This document shows positions 18,683 through 27,915 of a stretch of DNA of 64,000 nt, one piece after another. This DNA comes from Phenylobacterium sp. Root700 (lineage in GTDB: Bacteria; Pseudomonadota; Alphaproteobacteria; Caulobacterales; Caulobacteraceae). The notes beneath the pieces were generated by a model, which saw nothing but the letters and a program-made list of their open reading frames with translations, ran no database searches and was not told the DNA's origin. Made by a program: the position numbers and the translations under genes. Where the stretch lies: the NCBI RefSeq assembly GCF_001429025.1, contig NZ_LMHT01000033.1, positions 15,626-79,625 on the forward strand, written 5' to 3'. Numbering within the stretch: position 1 is the stretch's first letter; every line of letters starts with the position of its first letter.

Positions 18683-21076
18683 ATGTCGGATTCGAAGTGC
18701 TACGCATGCGCAGCCGCGCCTGCCGATTTGAGCTGGCGCCGCCTGCGCTGGGCCGCCCTAGCCGGCGTGTCCATGGCCGCCTTGATCGCGCCTTGCGCCA
18801 ATGCGGCGGACGCCACGGCCAGGCCCAGCAATGTGGTCGAGGAGCTCATCGTCACGGCGCAGAAACGTGAGGAGAGTATCAACAGCGTCCCGATGTCGAT
18901 CACCGCCGCATCCGGCGAGCAACTCGCCCGCCAAGGCATCAGCGAACCGCGCGACCTGGTGAAGCTCGTACCCGGCTTCACCTTCGCCCAGTCAAACACC
19001 TCTTCGCCGATCTACACGCTCAGAGGCATCGGCTTCGTCGATATCAGCGTCGGCGGACGACCGACGGTCAGCATCTATACCGATGAAGCCCCGATCCCGT
19101 TCGCCATCGAGACGCGGGGAACCAGCCTCGACGTGGAGCGCGTCGAGGTGCTGAAGGGGCCGCAGGGCACCTTGTTTGGGCAGAACGCCACGGGTGGTGC
19201 GATCAACTTCGTCGCGGCCAAGCCCACCGATTTCTTCAAGGCGGGCGCCGACGTCAGCTACGGCAGGTTCAACACCATTGAGGCCAGCGGCTTCGTCAGC
19301 GGCCCCATCACCGACACCCTGCTCGCCAGGGTCGCCGTTCAGCGCAAGTACAGCGACGATTGGCAAAAGAGCTACACGCGTAACGACGCCAACGGCCGTG
19401 AGGACTTCAGCAACGGCCGCGTGCTCCTGGACTGGACGCCTACGGACAATTTCCGGGCGCAACTGAACGTCAATGGCTGGATTGACCGGTCCGACACGCA
19501 GGCCACGCAGCTCATCGCCATCGAGCCGACGAACCCCGCCGTGGCGGCGGCGCTCCTTCCGCAACTCCTCGCCTACCCGCTGTCGCCCGAGACCCCGCGC
19601 GCGGCGGACTGGACTCCGAACCGGAGTCTCGCCCGCAAGAACAAGTTCTTCCAGACCAATCTGCGGCTCGACTACACGCTGCCGAACGAGATGACGCTCA
19701 CATCGCTCACCTCCTACAACCGTTTCACCATCCGCCAGCCCATGGATGTGGACGGAACGTCGCTGAGGAGCCTCGACCTGTTGACGATCGGCCATATCAA
19801 CGCGATCTCGGAAGAGCTGCGCCTGGCCGGCGACCTGTTCGGTCGAGGCCACTTCGTGGTCGGCGCCAGCTATGCGAACGACAAGGTGCTGCAGAGCGAC
19901 TTCGTCAACATGCATGAGACCTCGCTCGGAACCCAATTCGTCTTCTTCGGATTGCCCAGGTTCGAAACCTTGCGCTCACAGGATGACCAGCGCGCCGTAA
20001 CACGCGCCGTCTTCGCCAGCGTCGACTACGATCTGACCTCGACAGTGACGCTCAACGCCGGCGCCCGCTACACCAAGATGAAGGATGAGTTCAACGGCTG
20101 TTCCGGCGACACGGGCGACGGCGTTCTCGCATCCGTCTTCGGGCCCTTCTGGAACATCCTGCGCGCCGGCAAGGGGCTGCCGCCCAACAACCCCACGGTC
20201 CAGGTCGGCGGCTGCGCCACGGCGGACGAGAACTACGCGCCGGTGACGCCGCGGATCTTCAACACGCTGAAGGAGGACAATGTCTCCTGGCGCGCCGGCG
20301 CCGAATGGAAACCCATCGAACGCACGCTGATCTATGCAAACGTCAGCAAGGGCTACAAGGCGGGGGGCTTCCCGATTACCGGCGCCACCCAGGCCCTGCA
20401 ATTTCTGCCTGCGACACAGGAATCGGTCGTGGCCTACGAGGTGGGTTTCAAGGCGACGCTCCTGGAGCAAACGCTCCAGCTCAACGGCGCGACGTTCTAC
20501 TATGACTACCGGGACAAGCAGATTCTCGGGCGCTACGTGGACCCGGTCCTTGGCCCGCTGTTCCGCCTGGTCAACGTCCCGAAATCCGACGTCCGCGGGG
20601 CCGAGTTGCAGGCCATCTGGGCGCCGGTGCGCGGCCTGACGGTCCACACGGGGGTCTCTTACATCAACTCGCGCGTCCTGGGCGGGTACTCGAATTTCGA
20701 TGAACATGGACAACTCACGAGCTTCGACGATGAAGCCTTCCCCAATACGCCGAAGTGGCAGTTCGTCTCGGACGTGAACTACACCTGGAGCCTCACCGAC
20801 AAATTGGATGGCTTCGTCGGCGGCGGCGCCACCTACCAGAGCGCCTCAAACAGCCAGCTTGGCGAACTGCCCCTGCTTCGCACCAAGGCCTACACCCTGG
20901 TCGACCTGCGGGCGGGCGTTGAGACGACTGACGGCAGGTGGCGGGTCTCCGCCTGGGGCCGCAACATCTTCGACACCTACTATTGGTCGGCGGCCACCCA
21001 CACCAATGACACCACGGTGCGGTTCGCCGGCAAGCCGGCCACCTATGGCGTCGCCCTCACCTACCGGTTCGACTAG
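18683..21076 (+). CDS. TonB-dependent outer-membrane receptor
   Basis: A 797-residue receptor. After a signal peptide (about 1-41, ending CANA) comes the TonB-box region EELIVTAQKR, the plug domain (QGTLFGQNATGGAINF) and a 22-strand-type barrel ending in an aromatic residue pattern, LTYRFD. GGAGGG precedes the ATG. This is the receptor class that Caulobacterales and sphingomonads use to import large or hydrophobic nutrients with TonB energy. Placement beside CoA-catabolic genes and behind a copy of the shared operator suggests uptake of the pathway substrate. Confidence 0.94.
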   Translation: MSDSKCYACAAAPADLSWRRLRWAALAGVSMAALIAPCANAADATARPSNVVEELIVTAQKREESINSVPMSITAASGEQLARQGISEPRDLVKLVPGFTFAQSNTSSPIYTLRGIGFVDISVGGRPTVSIYTDEAPIPFAIETRGTSLDVERVEVLKGPQGTLFGQNATGGAINFVAAKPTDFFKAGADVSYGRFNTIEASGFVSGPITDTLLARVAVQRKYSDDWQKSYTRNDANGREDFSNGRVLLDWTPTDNFRAQLNVNGWIDRSDTQATQLIAIEPTNPAVAAALLPQLLAYPLSPETPRAADWTPNRSLARKNKFFQTNLRLDYTLPNEMTLTSLTSYNRFTIRQPMDVDGTSLRSLDLLTIGHINAISEELRLAGDLFGRGHFVVGASYANDKVLQSDFVNMHETSLGTQFVFFGLPRFETLRSQDDQRAVTRAVFASVDYDLTSTVTLNAGARYTKMKDEFNGCSGDTGDGVLASVFGPFWNILRAGKGLPPNNPTVQVGGCATADENYAPVTPRIFNTLKEDNVSWRAGAEWKPIERTLIYANVSKGYKAGGFPITGATQALQFLPATQESVVAYEVGFKATLLEQTLQLNGATFYYDYRDKQILGRYVDPVLGPLFRLVNVPKSDVRGAELQAIWAPVRGLTVHTGVSYINSRVLGGYSNFDEHGQLTSFDDEAFPNTPKWQFVSDVNYTWSLTDKLDGFVGGGATYQSASNSQLGELPLLRTKAYTLVDLRAGVETTDGRWRVSAWGRNIFDTYYWSAATHTNDTTVRFAGKPATYGVALTYRFD

Positions 21077-21120
21077 GGTCCATCCTCAATTGGACGGGCG
21101 TGATTGATGGGTTGCGAATT

Positions 21121-21144
21121 CAAGGCTCCTGGAAGGGAGCCTTG
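21121..21144 (+). terminator. Hairpin after the first TonB receptor
   Basis: A perfect 9-base-pair stem, CAAGGCTCC / GGAGCCTTG, with a 6-base loop, 45 bases after the receptor stop. Confidence 0.55.
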
Positions 21145-21432
21145 AGAGCCCCGCCGCCAGCCGGAACCGCTGAACGGGACGAAGATCGACGCCGACCTGG
21201 TCGGCCCTCTCACCTCGATCGCGCAGGTGTGCGACGGTCTCGACGCTGAAGCCCTCGCCCGGATCCTTGAGCGGACGCCGCAACCGCCTCCGGCCGCCTT
21301 GGCCCAGGCAGGTGCGCTCAACGCGCGTCGCCCCCAGGACCTCGATGGCGACATCAGGTGCCAAAACACCACTATAATTTGCCCAAGGCGCCGATTGGCG
21401 CTGAAAATGGCGAATAAATTCGGCTACAAGTA
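21145..21432. other. Intergenic stretch with an unrecognised open frame
   Basis: Between the TonB receptor hairpin and the operator before the TetR gene. One rightward frame reads without stops from about 21160 to 21433 (for example LNGTKIDADLVGPLTSIAQV), but it has no clear start or recognised domain. It may be a decayed gene. Confidence 0.3.
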
Positions 21433-21449
21433 AGTGCTAAACTGGCATC
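21433..21449. promoter_or_regulatory. 17-base operator copy before TetR gene
   Basis: AGTGCTAAACTGGCATC. The left half matches the consensus exactly; the right half has the GGCATC variant also seen at 33928. It is 140 bases before the TetR start. Confidence 0.45.
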
Positions 21450-21588
21450 AATATAAGAGATTGGAGGGGCGAAACGTGGGATCAATTGGTCACCCAACCA
21501 CGTTTTGGGCTCGCCGCCTCGCCGCCTCGGCGCCGCGCGTCGACGATCCCCTCGCGCGGCTTCCAAGGCACGTCTCCGGCGCCGCAGG

Positions 21589-22221
21589 ATGACCGTGTCT
21601 CGGGTATTGCGCTCAGCCCGTAAGCCGAAGGGACGCGGCGTCGAACGCCGCGAGGAAATTCTCGTCGCCACCTTCCGTCTGCTAGGCGAGTTCGGGACAG
21701 GCGCCGTATCGACGCGGATGATCGCGCAGGCGTCGGGGATCTCGCAACCCACGCTCTACGCCTACTTCTCGAGCAAGGAGGATATAGTTGCGGCTCTGCA
21801 CGCGCGGGCGCTCCGAGCCTTGAGCGACCAAATGCGCTTCACGTCGGAGCTCGCGCACCCCTCCCTTGCGGACCTTCAGCGGAGCCTTCGCGCCTTCGTC
21901 GATGTCGGACTTCAGAATCCCGACTTCTATCGACTGGCCTTCATGCCGGAGCTTCCGCATGGCCGCGAAGCCGCGGAGGATGGAACTTCGACGGACCTCG
22001 GCGACTGCTATTTACGATTGCTTGGCCTCGTGGAGACCCTGCACGGTCAAGGTCTACTCGTGCAGGCTGGCCCCACCTATGTTGCGCAAAGCTTGTTCGC
22101 CGGCGTTCACGGGCTCGTATCGCTGATGATAGCTCGGCCGGCCTTCGGCGCCGGCGATCGGGAACGTCTCATCGCCGCTCACCTCCGCATGCTCACGGCA
22201 GGCGTAGCCTACGCGCCTTGA
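21589..22221 (+). CDS. TetR-family transcriptional regulator
   Basis: A 210-residue regulator. The N-terminal helix-turn-helix is clear (ERREEILVATFRLLGEFGTG; RMIAQASGISQPTLYAYFSS), followed by a WHG-type C-terminal ligand domain. I chose the ATG at 21589; in-frame codons upstream to 21505 give an arginine-rich tail unlike the family. A copy of the 17-base operator lies upstream, so it is a candidate for the regulator that reads that site, as are the other TetR genes here. Confidence 0.85.
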   Translation: MTVSRVLRSARKPKGRGVERREEILVATFRLLGEFGTGAVSTRMIAQASGISQPTLYAYFSSKEDIVAALHARALRALSDQMRFTSELAHPSLADLQRSLRAFVDVGLQNPDFYRLAFMPELPHGREAAEDGTSTDLGDCYLRLLGLVETLHGQGLLVQAGPTYVAQSLFAGVHGLVSLMIARPAFGAGDRERLIAAHLRMLTAGVAYAP

Positions 22222-22235
22222 TGAGCTGCTCCGCA

Positions 22236-22276
22236 CGACTTGGGCTGTTGGTGAAGGTCCCAATAGGCCTCGGGGG
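22236..22276 (-). pseudogene. Remnant of a third SDR gene (3' end)
   Basis: Read on the minus strand this piece encodes PEAYWDLHQQPKS, the C-terminal signature of the Phe-type SDRs in this window (compare EAYWALHQQPTDAW in 23617-24375). At base level about 28 of 34 positions match 23671-23704. The rest of the gene is absent: the ferredoxin reductase stop at 22283 sits immediately beyond it. It records a duplication or recombination between SDR copies. Confidence 0.6.
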
Positions 22277-22282
22277 CCACAC

Positions 22283-23515
22283 CTAGACGCCGACCTCCTT
22301 CATTGAACACGCTGAATCAGCAAGCCTCGCCTTATCCACCCGCCGCCGTGAGAGGATGAGCTGTTTTCCCATCATGAACTCCGGGGGCGCATTGATCGCT
22401 TCAACCGACTGGATCTGGTCGCCCTTCAGGTGGAATACGGCGAAGCTCGCCGCGGATGGGTCGCCGCGCACGATGATCTCGTCAGCGTCGAAGGCGTAGC
22501 CGGCGATCTGGAGTTTCAAGTCGAACTGGTCGCTCCACTGCCACGGGCATTCGCCGTTCGGACGCGGGCGGCCGGTAATGGCGCAGGCGGCCTGCCTGGC
22601 CTGCTCCAGGGCGTTCGGCACGCTCTCCATGCGGAACATGCGCTCATAGATCGGCATGGGACGACGGGCGACATCGCCGATCGCGAAGATGCTGCGGTCC
22701 GTAACTGAGCGGGCGTCGAGATCGACCACCACCCCATCGGCGCACTCCAGCCCCGCAGCGTTGGCAAGCTTGTCATTAGGTGTGGCTCCCACGCCGATAA
22801 CGACGACGTCGCAGGCGATCAATCGCCCATCGGCGAGCTTCACGCCGGTCACCTGGCCGCCGCGGCCCTCAAGAGCCACGACTGAGCACCCGAGTTCGAA
22901 AGCGACCTGGTGCTTCTGATGATGCTCGGTGAAAAAGTCCGACAGGGTCTCACAGGCGACCCGGGCGAGGATGCGCGCCTCGCGTTCCACCACCACCACC
23001 TCGGCGCCCAGCGCCCGGCCGGATGCGGCGACCTCCAGCCCGATATAGCCGCCGCCGATGACGGCCACTTTCTTCCCCGGCCCTATCTGGGCCTTGAGCG
23101 CTTCGGCGTCGGCCGCCGTGCGCAGGGACAGGACACCCGAAAGGTCCCCGCCCTCGACTGGCAGGGTCAGCGCGCGGGCGCCTGTCGCCAGGATCAACAG
23201 ATCGTACGCGACGGTTTCCCCGTCGGACAGCCTCACGGCCTTGTCGTTGCGATCGAGGCTCACGGCTTCAACGCCTGGACGGAAATCGATCCCATTGTCG
23301 GCGTAGAAGGCGAGCGGCTTCAGCGCCAGGGAGTCGGCGTCGGCCTCGCCCTTCAGCCAGGCCTTGCTGAGCGGCGGGCGCTGGTAGGGCGGGATCGCCT
23401 CGTCGCCAATCAGGGTGATCGACCCCTTGTGGCCGTATTGCCGAAGCAAGGCCGCCACTGCGCCACCGGCGTGGCCCGCCCCGATGATCGAGACACGCTG
23501 CAGGGCGTTGTTCAC
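22283..23515 (-). CDS. NAD(P)H-dependent ferredoxin reductase (FAD)
   Basis: A 410-residue flavoprotein of the putidaredoxin reductase/BphA4 group. It has the FAD motif IGAGHAGGAVAALLRQYG near the start, the NAD motif VIGGGYIGLEVAASGRALGA near residue 155, and the second FAD contact FAIGDVARRP near 285. It carries electrons from NADH to a [2Fe-2S] ferredoxin such as 17232-17552 and so to the P450. It follows the SDR at 23617 by about 100 bases on the same strand, so both may depend on the operator at 24462. Confidence 0.93.
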   Translation of the reverse strand: MNNALQRVSIIGAGHAGGAVAALLRQYGHKGSITLIGDEAIPPYQRPPLSKAWLKGEADADSLALKPLAFYADNGIDFRPGVEAVSLDRNDKAVRLSDGETVAYDLLILATGARALTLPVEGGDLSGVLSLRTAADAEALKAQIGPGKKVAVIGGGYIGLEVAASGRALGAEVVVVEREARILARVACETLSDFFTEHHQKHQVAFELGCSVVALEGRGGQVTGVKLADGRLIACDVVVIGVGATPNDKLANAAGLECADGVVVDLDARSVTDRSIFAIGDVARRPMPIYERMFRMESVPNALEQARQAACAITGRPRPNGECPWQWSDQFDLKLQIAGYAFDADEIIVRGDPSAASFAVFHLKGDQIQSVEAINAPPEFMMGKQLILSRRRVDKARLADSACSMKEVGV

Positions 23516-23616
23516 TGGGCGCCTCCTGATCCTGGGCCAGTCTTCATTTCGCTCGGCGCGCCGCTATTGAGCGGCCGGCGCCACCCGCGGTGCGAGCGGA
23601 GGCTGGCGGCGCCCGC

Positions 23617-24375
23617 TCACCAACGCTCGCCAGCGGGCCGGATCTCGTGCTCGAAGGTCCAGGCGTCCGTCGGCTGCTGGTGAAGCGCCCAATAGGCCTC
23701 GGCCACCGCCGCCGGACGCATCAGGACACGATCGGGCACGGGACCGTCGCCGGCGGCCTGACGCATGCGCTCGCGGACCCAGGCGGTGTCCACCCCTGAA
23801 TCGATCACCAGGTGGGCGACGTGGATACCCTGCGGGCCAAGCTCTCGCGCGGCCGACTGAGCCACGGCCCGGAGCCCGAACTTGGCGCTCGCGAAAGCCG
23901 CGTACCCGACGCCGCCCCGCAAGCCGGCTGTCGCCCCGGTGAAGAAGATCGAACCCGCGCCCCGCGGGAGCATGTGCTTGGCCGCTTCCCGGCCGCTCAG
24001 GAAGCCGGCGAAGCAAGCCATCTCCCACACCTTCCGGAAGACGCGCGAGGTGGTCTCCACGAGCGGAAAGTTGACGTTCGCCCCGATATTGAAGATCGAC
24101 GCCTCGATGGGCGCCGTGCGTTCGGCCTCCTCGTAGAAGGCGATCATCTGGTCCTCGTCACGCGCATCGAGCCCCCTGGCCACGACGCGGCCGCCGGCGG
24201 CCTCGATCTCGGCCTTCAGCGGATCGAGTTTCTCCGCCTGGCGGCGACCGACAAAGACCGTGTAGCCCTCCGCCGCGAATCTCTTGGCGATCTCTCCGCC
24301 GATGAAGTCTCCCGCCCCGACAACCACCGCCGTGGCGTTGCGGGAAGGCCTCTCTGAACTGGATGAGCCGGACAT
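23617..24375 (-). CDS. Atypical SDR (SDR_c10-like, catalytic Tyr replaced by Phe)
   Basis: A 252-residue SDR-fold protein. The glycine motif is altered (VGAGDFIGGEIA), NNAG is replaced by NIGAN, and the YxxxK motif reads FASAK, with Phe161 where the catalytic Tyr should be and Lys165 kept. This matches the SDR_c10 subgroup, described as having Phe for Tyr. A close paralogue is at 56309-57052 and a remnant at 22236. Hydride transfer by the usual mechanism is therefore doubtful. It precedes the ferredoxin reductase. Confidence 0.88.
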   Translation of the reverse strand: MSGSSSSERPSRNATAVVVGAGDFIGGEIAKRFAAEGYTVFVGRRQAEKLDPLKAEIEAAGGRVVARGLDARDEDQMIAFYEEAERTAPIEASIFNIGANVNFPLVETTSRVFRKVWEMACFAGFLSGREAAKHMLPRGAGSIFFTGATAGLRGGVGYAAFASAKFGLRAVAQSAARELGPQGIHVAHLVIDSGVDTAWVRERMRQAAGDGPVPDRVLMRPAAVAEAYWALHQQPTDAWTFEHEIRPAGERW

Positions 24376-24461
24376 TTTTCGATCCTGTTGCTGGCGCGCT
24401 GGGCGGACGATCGCCCAGCTGGCGCGACGCCCCCTGGGAGCGACGACGAGACATCTATGTG

Positions 24462-24478
24462 AGTTCTTTTTTAAAACT
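24462..24478. promoter_or_regulatory. 17-base operator copy before the SDR/ferredoxin reductase unit
   Basis: AGTTCTTTTTTAAAACT, one of the more symmetric copies (AGTT...AACT), 87 bases upstream of the leftward SDR start. Confidence 0.65.
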
Positions 24479-24670
24479 CGTCAAGCGTTCTTGCCGCTTC
24501 CCGGGTATGCCGAATTGCGTCGAAAGACCGGCCGCGGCGAGGCGCGAAGGGGCCAGGCTGATCCGCCGGTCGCTAGCGACGGCCTTCACTGGGACGCTGC
24601 CGGGGCCTGCACGCCCATTGCGGCTTGAACTGTACGCTGGCGCGGAGGCGCGCTGCGGAGCGCGGCCCGG

Positions 24671-25354
24671 TCAATGCACGGAGGAGGCGCGATGGGGCGT
24701 CGCGGCGCCGACGGTATCGACCTCGGCGGTCACTATTTCCCTCAGAACCGGCGCCACCGCAGCTGACAGCAAAGGTCCGATCGCTCCCGGACAGTCTAGG
24801 CGACGGCACAGACAGATCACGCCATTGGCTACGGCCCAAAGCGCCCTCGCGCCGGTTTCGATGCGCGCGCAATCATCGGGAGACCGCCCGATGAAACCGA
24901 CGAGCGCAATTTCAAGTTCGCGGAGGCAGGCCGCGTCGAGTTCGCGGCCCAGCGTCCAGATCTTCCCCGAGCCCTGCGCGCCCGTTCCGGCAAGAAGGAG
25001 CTCATAGACGTCAAGGTTCTGGAGCGCCCACGCCGTGGTGGTCTCGAGGATCGCGAATGCGTGGCCCATCGGGCCCGACGCCTCATGCTCAAGCGCGCCC
25101 AACCTCGCCTTCAGGGCGGTCACCTTCAGCTCACAGGCGGCCAGGACGAGGCCTTCCTTTCCGTCAAAGTATATGTAGAGGGCGGCCGCCGACACCCCCG
25201 CTTCCGCACCGATGCTTCGCACCGTCGCAGCTTCGAAGCCGACCTGCTCGAACACCTGCAGAGCGGCGCGGAGGACCCCCGCCCTTCCGACGGGCGGTTC
25301 GCTTGATCGGGGGCGTCCACGAGGAGGGCCTGGGCGTCGCAAGGCAGGGTTCAA
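24671..25354 (-). CDS. TetR-family transcriptional regulator
   Basis: A 227-residue regulator with a TetR helix-turn-helix at about residues 27-70 (VLRAALQVFEQVGFEAATVR; GVSAAALYIYFDGKEGLVL). Its start overlaps the stop of the upstream acyl-CoA dehydrogenase by four bases, so it is the third gene of a leftward operon with the two acyl-CoA dehydrogenases. A co-transcribed TetR commonly controls its own operon in response to a CoA thioester; that link is inference. Confidence 0.87.
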   Translation of the reverse strand: MNPALRRPGPPRGRPRSSEPPVGRAGVLRAALQVFEQVGFEAATVRSIGAEAGVSAAALYIYFDGKEGLVLAACELKVTALKARLGALEHEASGPMGHAFAILETTTAWALQNLDVYELLLAGTGAQGSGKIWTLGRELDAACLRELEIALVGFIGRSPDDCARIETGARALWAVANGVICLCRRLDCPGAIGPLLSAAVAPVLREIVTAEVDTVGAATPHRASSVH

Positions 25355-26484
25355 GCGGCTCGACCGAGCGCGATATAGCGCTCCAGATGGTGGTCCACGT
25401 CGCCCAGCAGGTGATCCAGCATGATCAGCCGTTTCACGTAGTGCGAAAGAGGCAGCTCCCAGGTCATCCCGATGCCGCCGTGCAGCTGGACGGCTTCCTC
25501 AGCCACGAGAGCGGCCACGCGCCCAAGGGTGTATTTCGCCGCCGAGAGGGCCCGCTCGCGGGAGACGCGCGGCCCGCCGAAGGCGGCCACGGCGTTGGTC
25601 AGGGCCGATCGCGCCTGCTCGATCTCGATCAACACGGTGGCCATCCGGTGCTGCAGCGCTTGGAAGCTGCCGATCGGCTGCCCGAACTGCTTGCGGGTGC
25701 GCAGGTATTCGGCGGTCATGTCCTTGACGACATCCAGGGCGCCGACGCCGTCGGCGCACAGGGCGACAACGCCCGCCCCCGTGGCCTTCTCGATCACCTC
25801 GAAGGCCCCGCCCGCCACACCCAGCAGCCGATCTGCGCCGACCTCCACCTGGTCCAGCAAGACCTCGGCGCTGCGCGCGCCGTCGACGCCCACATAGCCC
25901 CGGATCGAGAGCCCGGGCGCCCCGGCCGGCACGAGAAAGAGGGACACGCCCTGTTCGTCGTCGGGCGCGCCGGACGTGCGAGCGGAAACGATGAACTGGT
26001 CGGCGGCGTCGCCATAGGACACCACCGCCTTCGCGCCGGAGAGACGCCAGCCTCCGGCGCCCGCCGCGGCCGTCGTCTCGACCCGGCCAAGCTCATAGCG
26101 GCTTCCGGGTTCCTGGTGCGCGAAGGCGATGACGGCGTCACCGGCGATGATCGCCTGCAGCAGCGCCTCCGCCTGCTCACCCCCGACGCTCGCCAGGCAG
26201 CTCCCCGACAACAGGCTCGCCAAAAACGGCCCCGCGACCGCGCCGCTTCCCAGCGCCTCGAAGACTGCGGCGATGTCGTCGGGTCCGCCGCCATAGCCGC
26301 CGAGTTCCGGATCGAACAGCGCGCCCAGCGCGCCGAGCTCGGCCAACTGCCGCCAGGCCTGGGTGCTGTAGCCGGGCGCGGCGCCGGAAAGTCTCGTGCG
26401 CGCCTCGAGCGGATAGCGCTCGGCGACGAAACGACGGAGCGTGTCGGCCAGCATTCGCTGGTCGTCTGTAGGGTTGAAGTCCAT
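25351..26484 (-). CDS. Acyl-CoA dehydrogenase, second subunit type
   Basis: A 377-residue flavoprotein of the acyl-CoA dehydrogenase fold. The C-terminal segment VQLHGGIGMTWELPLSHYVKR is typical of the family. It lies 14 bases after a 398-residue acyl-CoA dehydrogenase on the same strand. Adjacent, unequal pairs like this form alpha2-beta2 heterotetramers in actinobacterial steroid degradation (ChsE1-ChsE2 and FadE pairs), so a heteromer acting on a bulky acyl-CoA is plausible. Its stop overlaps the TetR start. Confidence 0.9.
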   Translation of the reverse strand: MDFNPTDDQRMLADTLRRFVAERYPLEARTRLSGAAPGYSTQAWRQLAELGALGALFDPELGGYGGGPDDIAAVFEALGSGAVAGPFLASLLSGSCLASVGGEQAEALLQAIIAGDAVIAFAHQEPGSRYELGRVETTAAAGAGGWRLSGAKAVVSYGDAADQFIVSARTSGAPDDEQGVSLFLVPAGAPGLSIRGYVGVDGARSAEVLLDQVEVGADRLLGVAGGAFEVIEKATGAGVVALCADGVGALDVVKDMTAEYLRTRKQFGQPIGSFQALQHRMATVLIEIEQARSALTNAVAAFGGPRVSRERALSAAKYTLGRVAALVAEEAVQLHGGIGMTWELPLSHYVKRLIMLDHLLGDVDHHLERYIALGRAA

Positions 26485-26498
26485 GGCTGGTGTTCCGC

Positions 26499-27695
26499 TC
26501 AGAGCTTGAGGATGGCCTTGGTGATGATGTTGCGCTGCACCTCGTTCGAACCGCCGTAGATCGTGAGCTTGCGGCTGTTGAGGTAGGCCGGCGTCACCCC
26601 AGGGGCGTAATCAGGTCCCACGGGCTCGGCGTTGGAGCCGGGCGCAAGACTCTCGGGCTGGTACGGAAGCGCATAGGGTCCGAGCGCGCGTCGCGTGAGG
26701 CTCCGGATTTCTTGGTGAACCTCCGTGCCCTTCACCTTGAGCATCGAACTTTCAGCGCCGGGCGCGCCACCTGCCGCGGCGGCGGCGACCACGCGCAAGG
26801 TGGTGGTCTTGAGGTTCTCCAGCTCGATCTCGGCCCGCGCGATGCGCGCGGCGAAGAAGGGATCTTCGGCCAAGGGTCGCCCCCCCTTGGTCTCGGTTCT
26901 CGCGACGTCCTTGAGCAGACCGAGCGCGGCCACCGAGGCGCCCACCATGGCCATGCTGGTGCGCTCATAGGTCAGCAGATACTTGGCGTAGGTCCAGCCC
27001 TGGTTCTCCTCGCCGATCAGATTGGCCACAGGGGCGCGGGCGTCGGTGAAGAAGACCTCATTGACCTCGTGGTCGCCGTCCAGGGTGATGATCGGCCGAA
27101 CCTCGACACCCGGTTGATCCATGTCGACCAGAACGAAGGAAATTCCCTCCTGCCGCTTGCCGGTGTTGGCCGTGCGCACCAGGCAGAAGATCATGTTCGC
27201 GTGTTGGCCGAGGCTGGTCCACGTCTTCTGTCCATTGATCACGTACTCGTCGCCGTCGCGAACAGCCGTGGTCTTGACGGCCGCAAGGTCAGATCCGGCG
27301 CCGGGCTCGGAGTACCCCTGGCACCACCAGTCGTCGCCGTTCAGCATTCGCGGCAGCCAATAGGCCTTCTGCGCCTCCGTCCCGAACTTGATGAGCACCG
27401 GCGCCAGCATATTCAGCCCGAACGCAACGGTCGGCGGCGCGTGGGCCAGCGACTTCTCGTAGTCCCAGATGTACCGCTGGGTGACTGACCAGCCTTGGCC
27501 GCCATGTTCCTTCGGCCAGTGGGGCGCGAGCCAGCCGCGGGCGCTGAGGGCGGCTTGCCAGGCCTCGGTCTCGCCTTTGCTGAGATGCTTGCCCAGCCTC
27601 ACCCTTTGGGCGAGGTCCGGAGGCAGCGTTTCCGCGAGGAATTTTCGCACCTCCTGACGGAGGGCCTCGTCTTCGGCGCTAAAGGTGAGATCCAT
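26499..27695 (-). CDS. Acyl-CoA dehydrogenase, first subunit type
   Basis: A 398-residue acyl-CoA dehydrogenase that introduces an alpha,beta double bond using FAD. Recognisable strings are GAGSDLAAVKTTA, GQKTWTSLGQHANM and YGGSNEVQRNIITKAIL at the C-terminus. It opens the leftward operon; a copy of the 17-base operator lies 54 bases upstream. It probably forms a hetero-oligomer with the next gene. The pair is expected to act on a large or branched acyl-CoA. Confidence 0.92.
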   Translation of the reverse strand: MDLTFSAEDEALRQEVRKFLAETLPPDLAQRVRLGKHLSKGETEAWQAALSARGWLAPHWPKEHGGQGWSVTQRYIWDYEKSLAHAPPTVAFGLNMLAPVLIKFGTEAQKAYWLPRMLNGDDWWCQGYSEPGAGSDLAAVKTTAVRDGDEYVINGQKTWTSLGQHANMIFCLVRTANTGKRQEGISFVLVDMDQPGVEVRPIITLDGDHEVNEVFFTDARAPVANLIGEENQGWTYAKYLLTYERTSMAMVGASVAALGLLKDVARTETKGGRPLAEDPFFAARIARAEIELENLKTTTLRVVAAAAAGGAPGAESSMLKVKGTEVHQEIRSLTRRALGPYALPYQPESLAPGSNAEPVGPDYAPGVTPAYLNSRKLTIYGGSNEVQRNIITKAILKL

Positions 27696-27748
27696 TTCCT
27701 CATCCCGATCGGCGCAGACCCGGCAAAATTCGGGACCGCTGCGTTATA

Positions 27749-27765
27749 AGTGCTATTTTCTTACC
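27749..27765. promoter_or_regulatory. 17-base operator copy between acyl-CoA dehydrogenase operon and TetR gene
   Basis: AGTGCTATTTTCTTACC, matching the consensus except for the last base. It is 54 bases before the leftward dehydrogenase and 150 bases before the rightward TetR, so it could serve both. Confidence 0.6.
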
Positions 27766-27915
27766 TTACTTACATGGATTTGCCGAACCTTCAACAGACC
27801 CGTGAGCCGTATTTTTTCGACACATTCGACGCATCCCGCAGCGCCGACCACCTTGAAAGATTGCAAGTCAGTTCCTTTTTATGATTATGCGCTATCGATC
27901 GGGCCGGATGGAACC

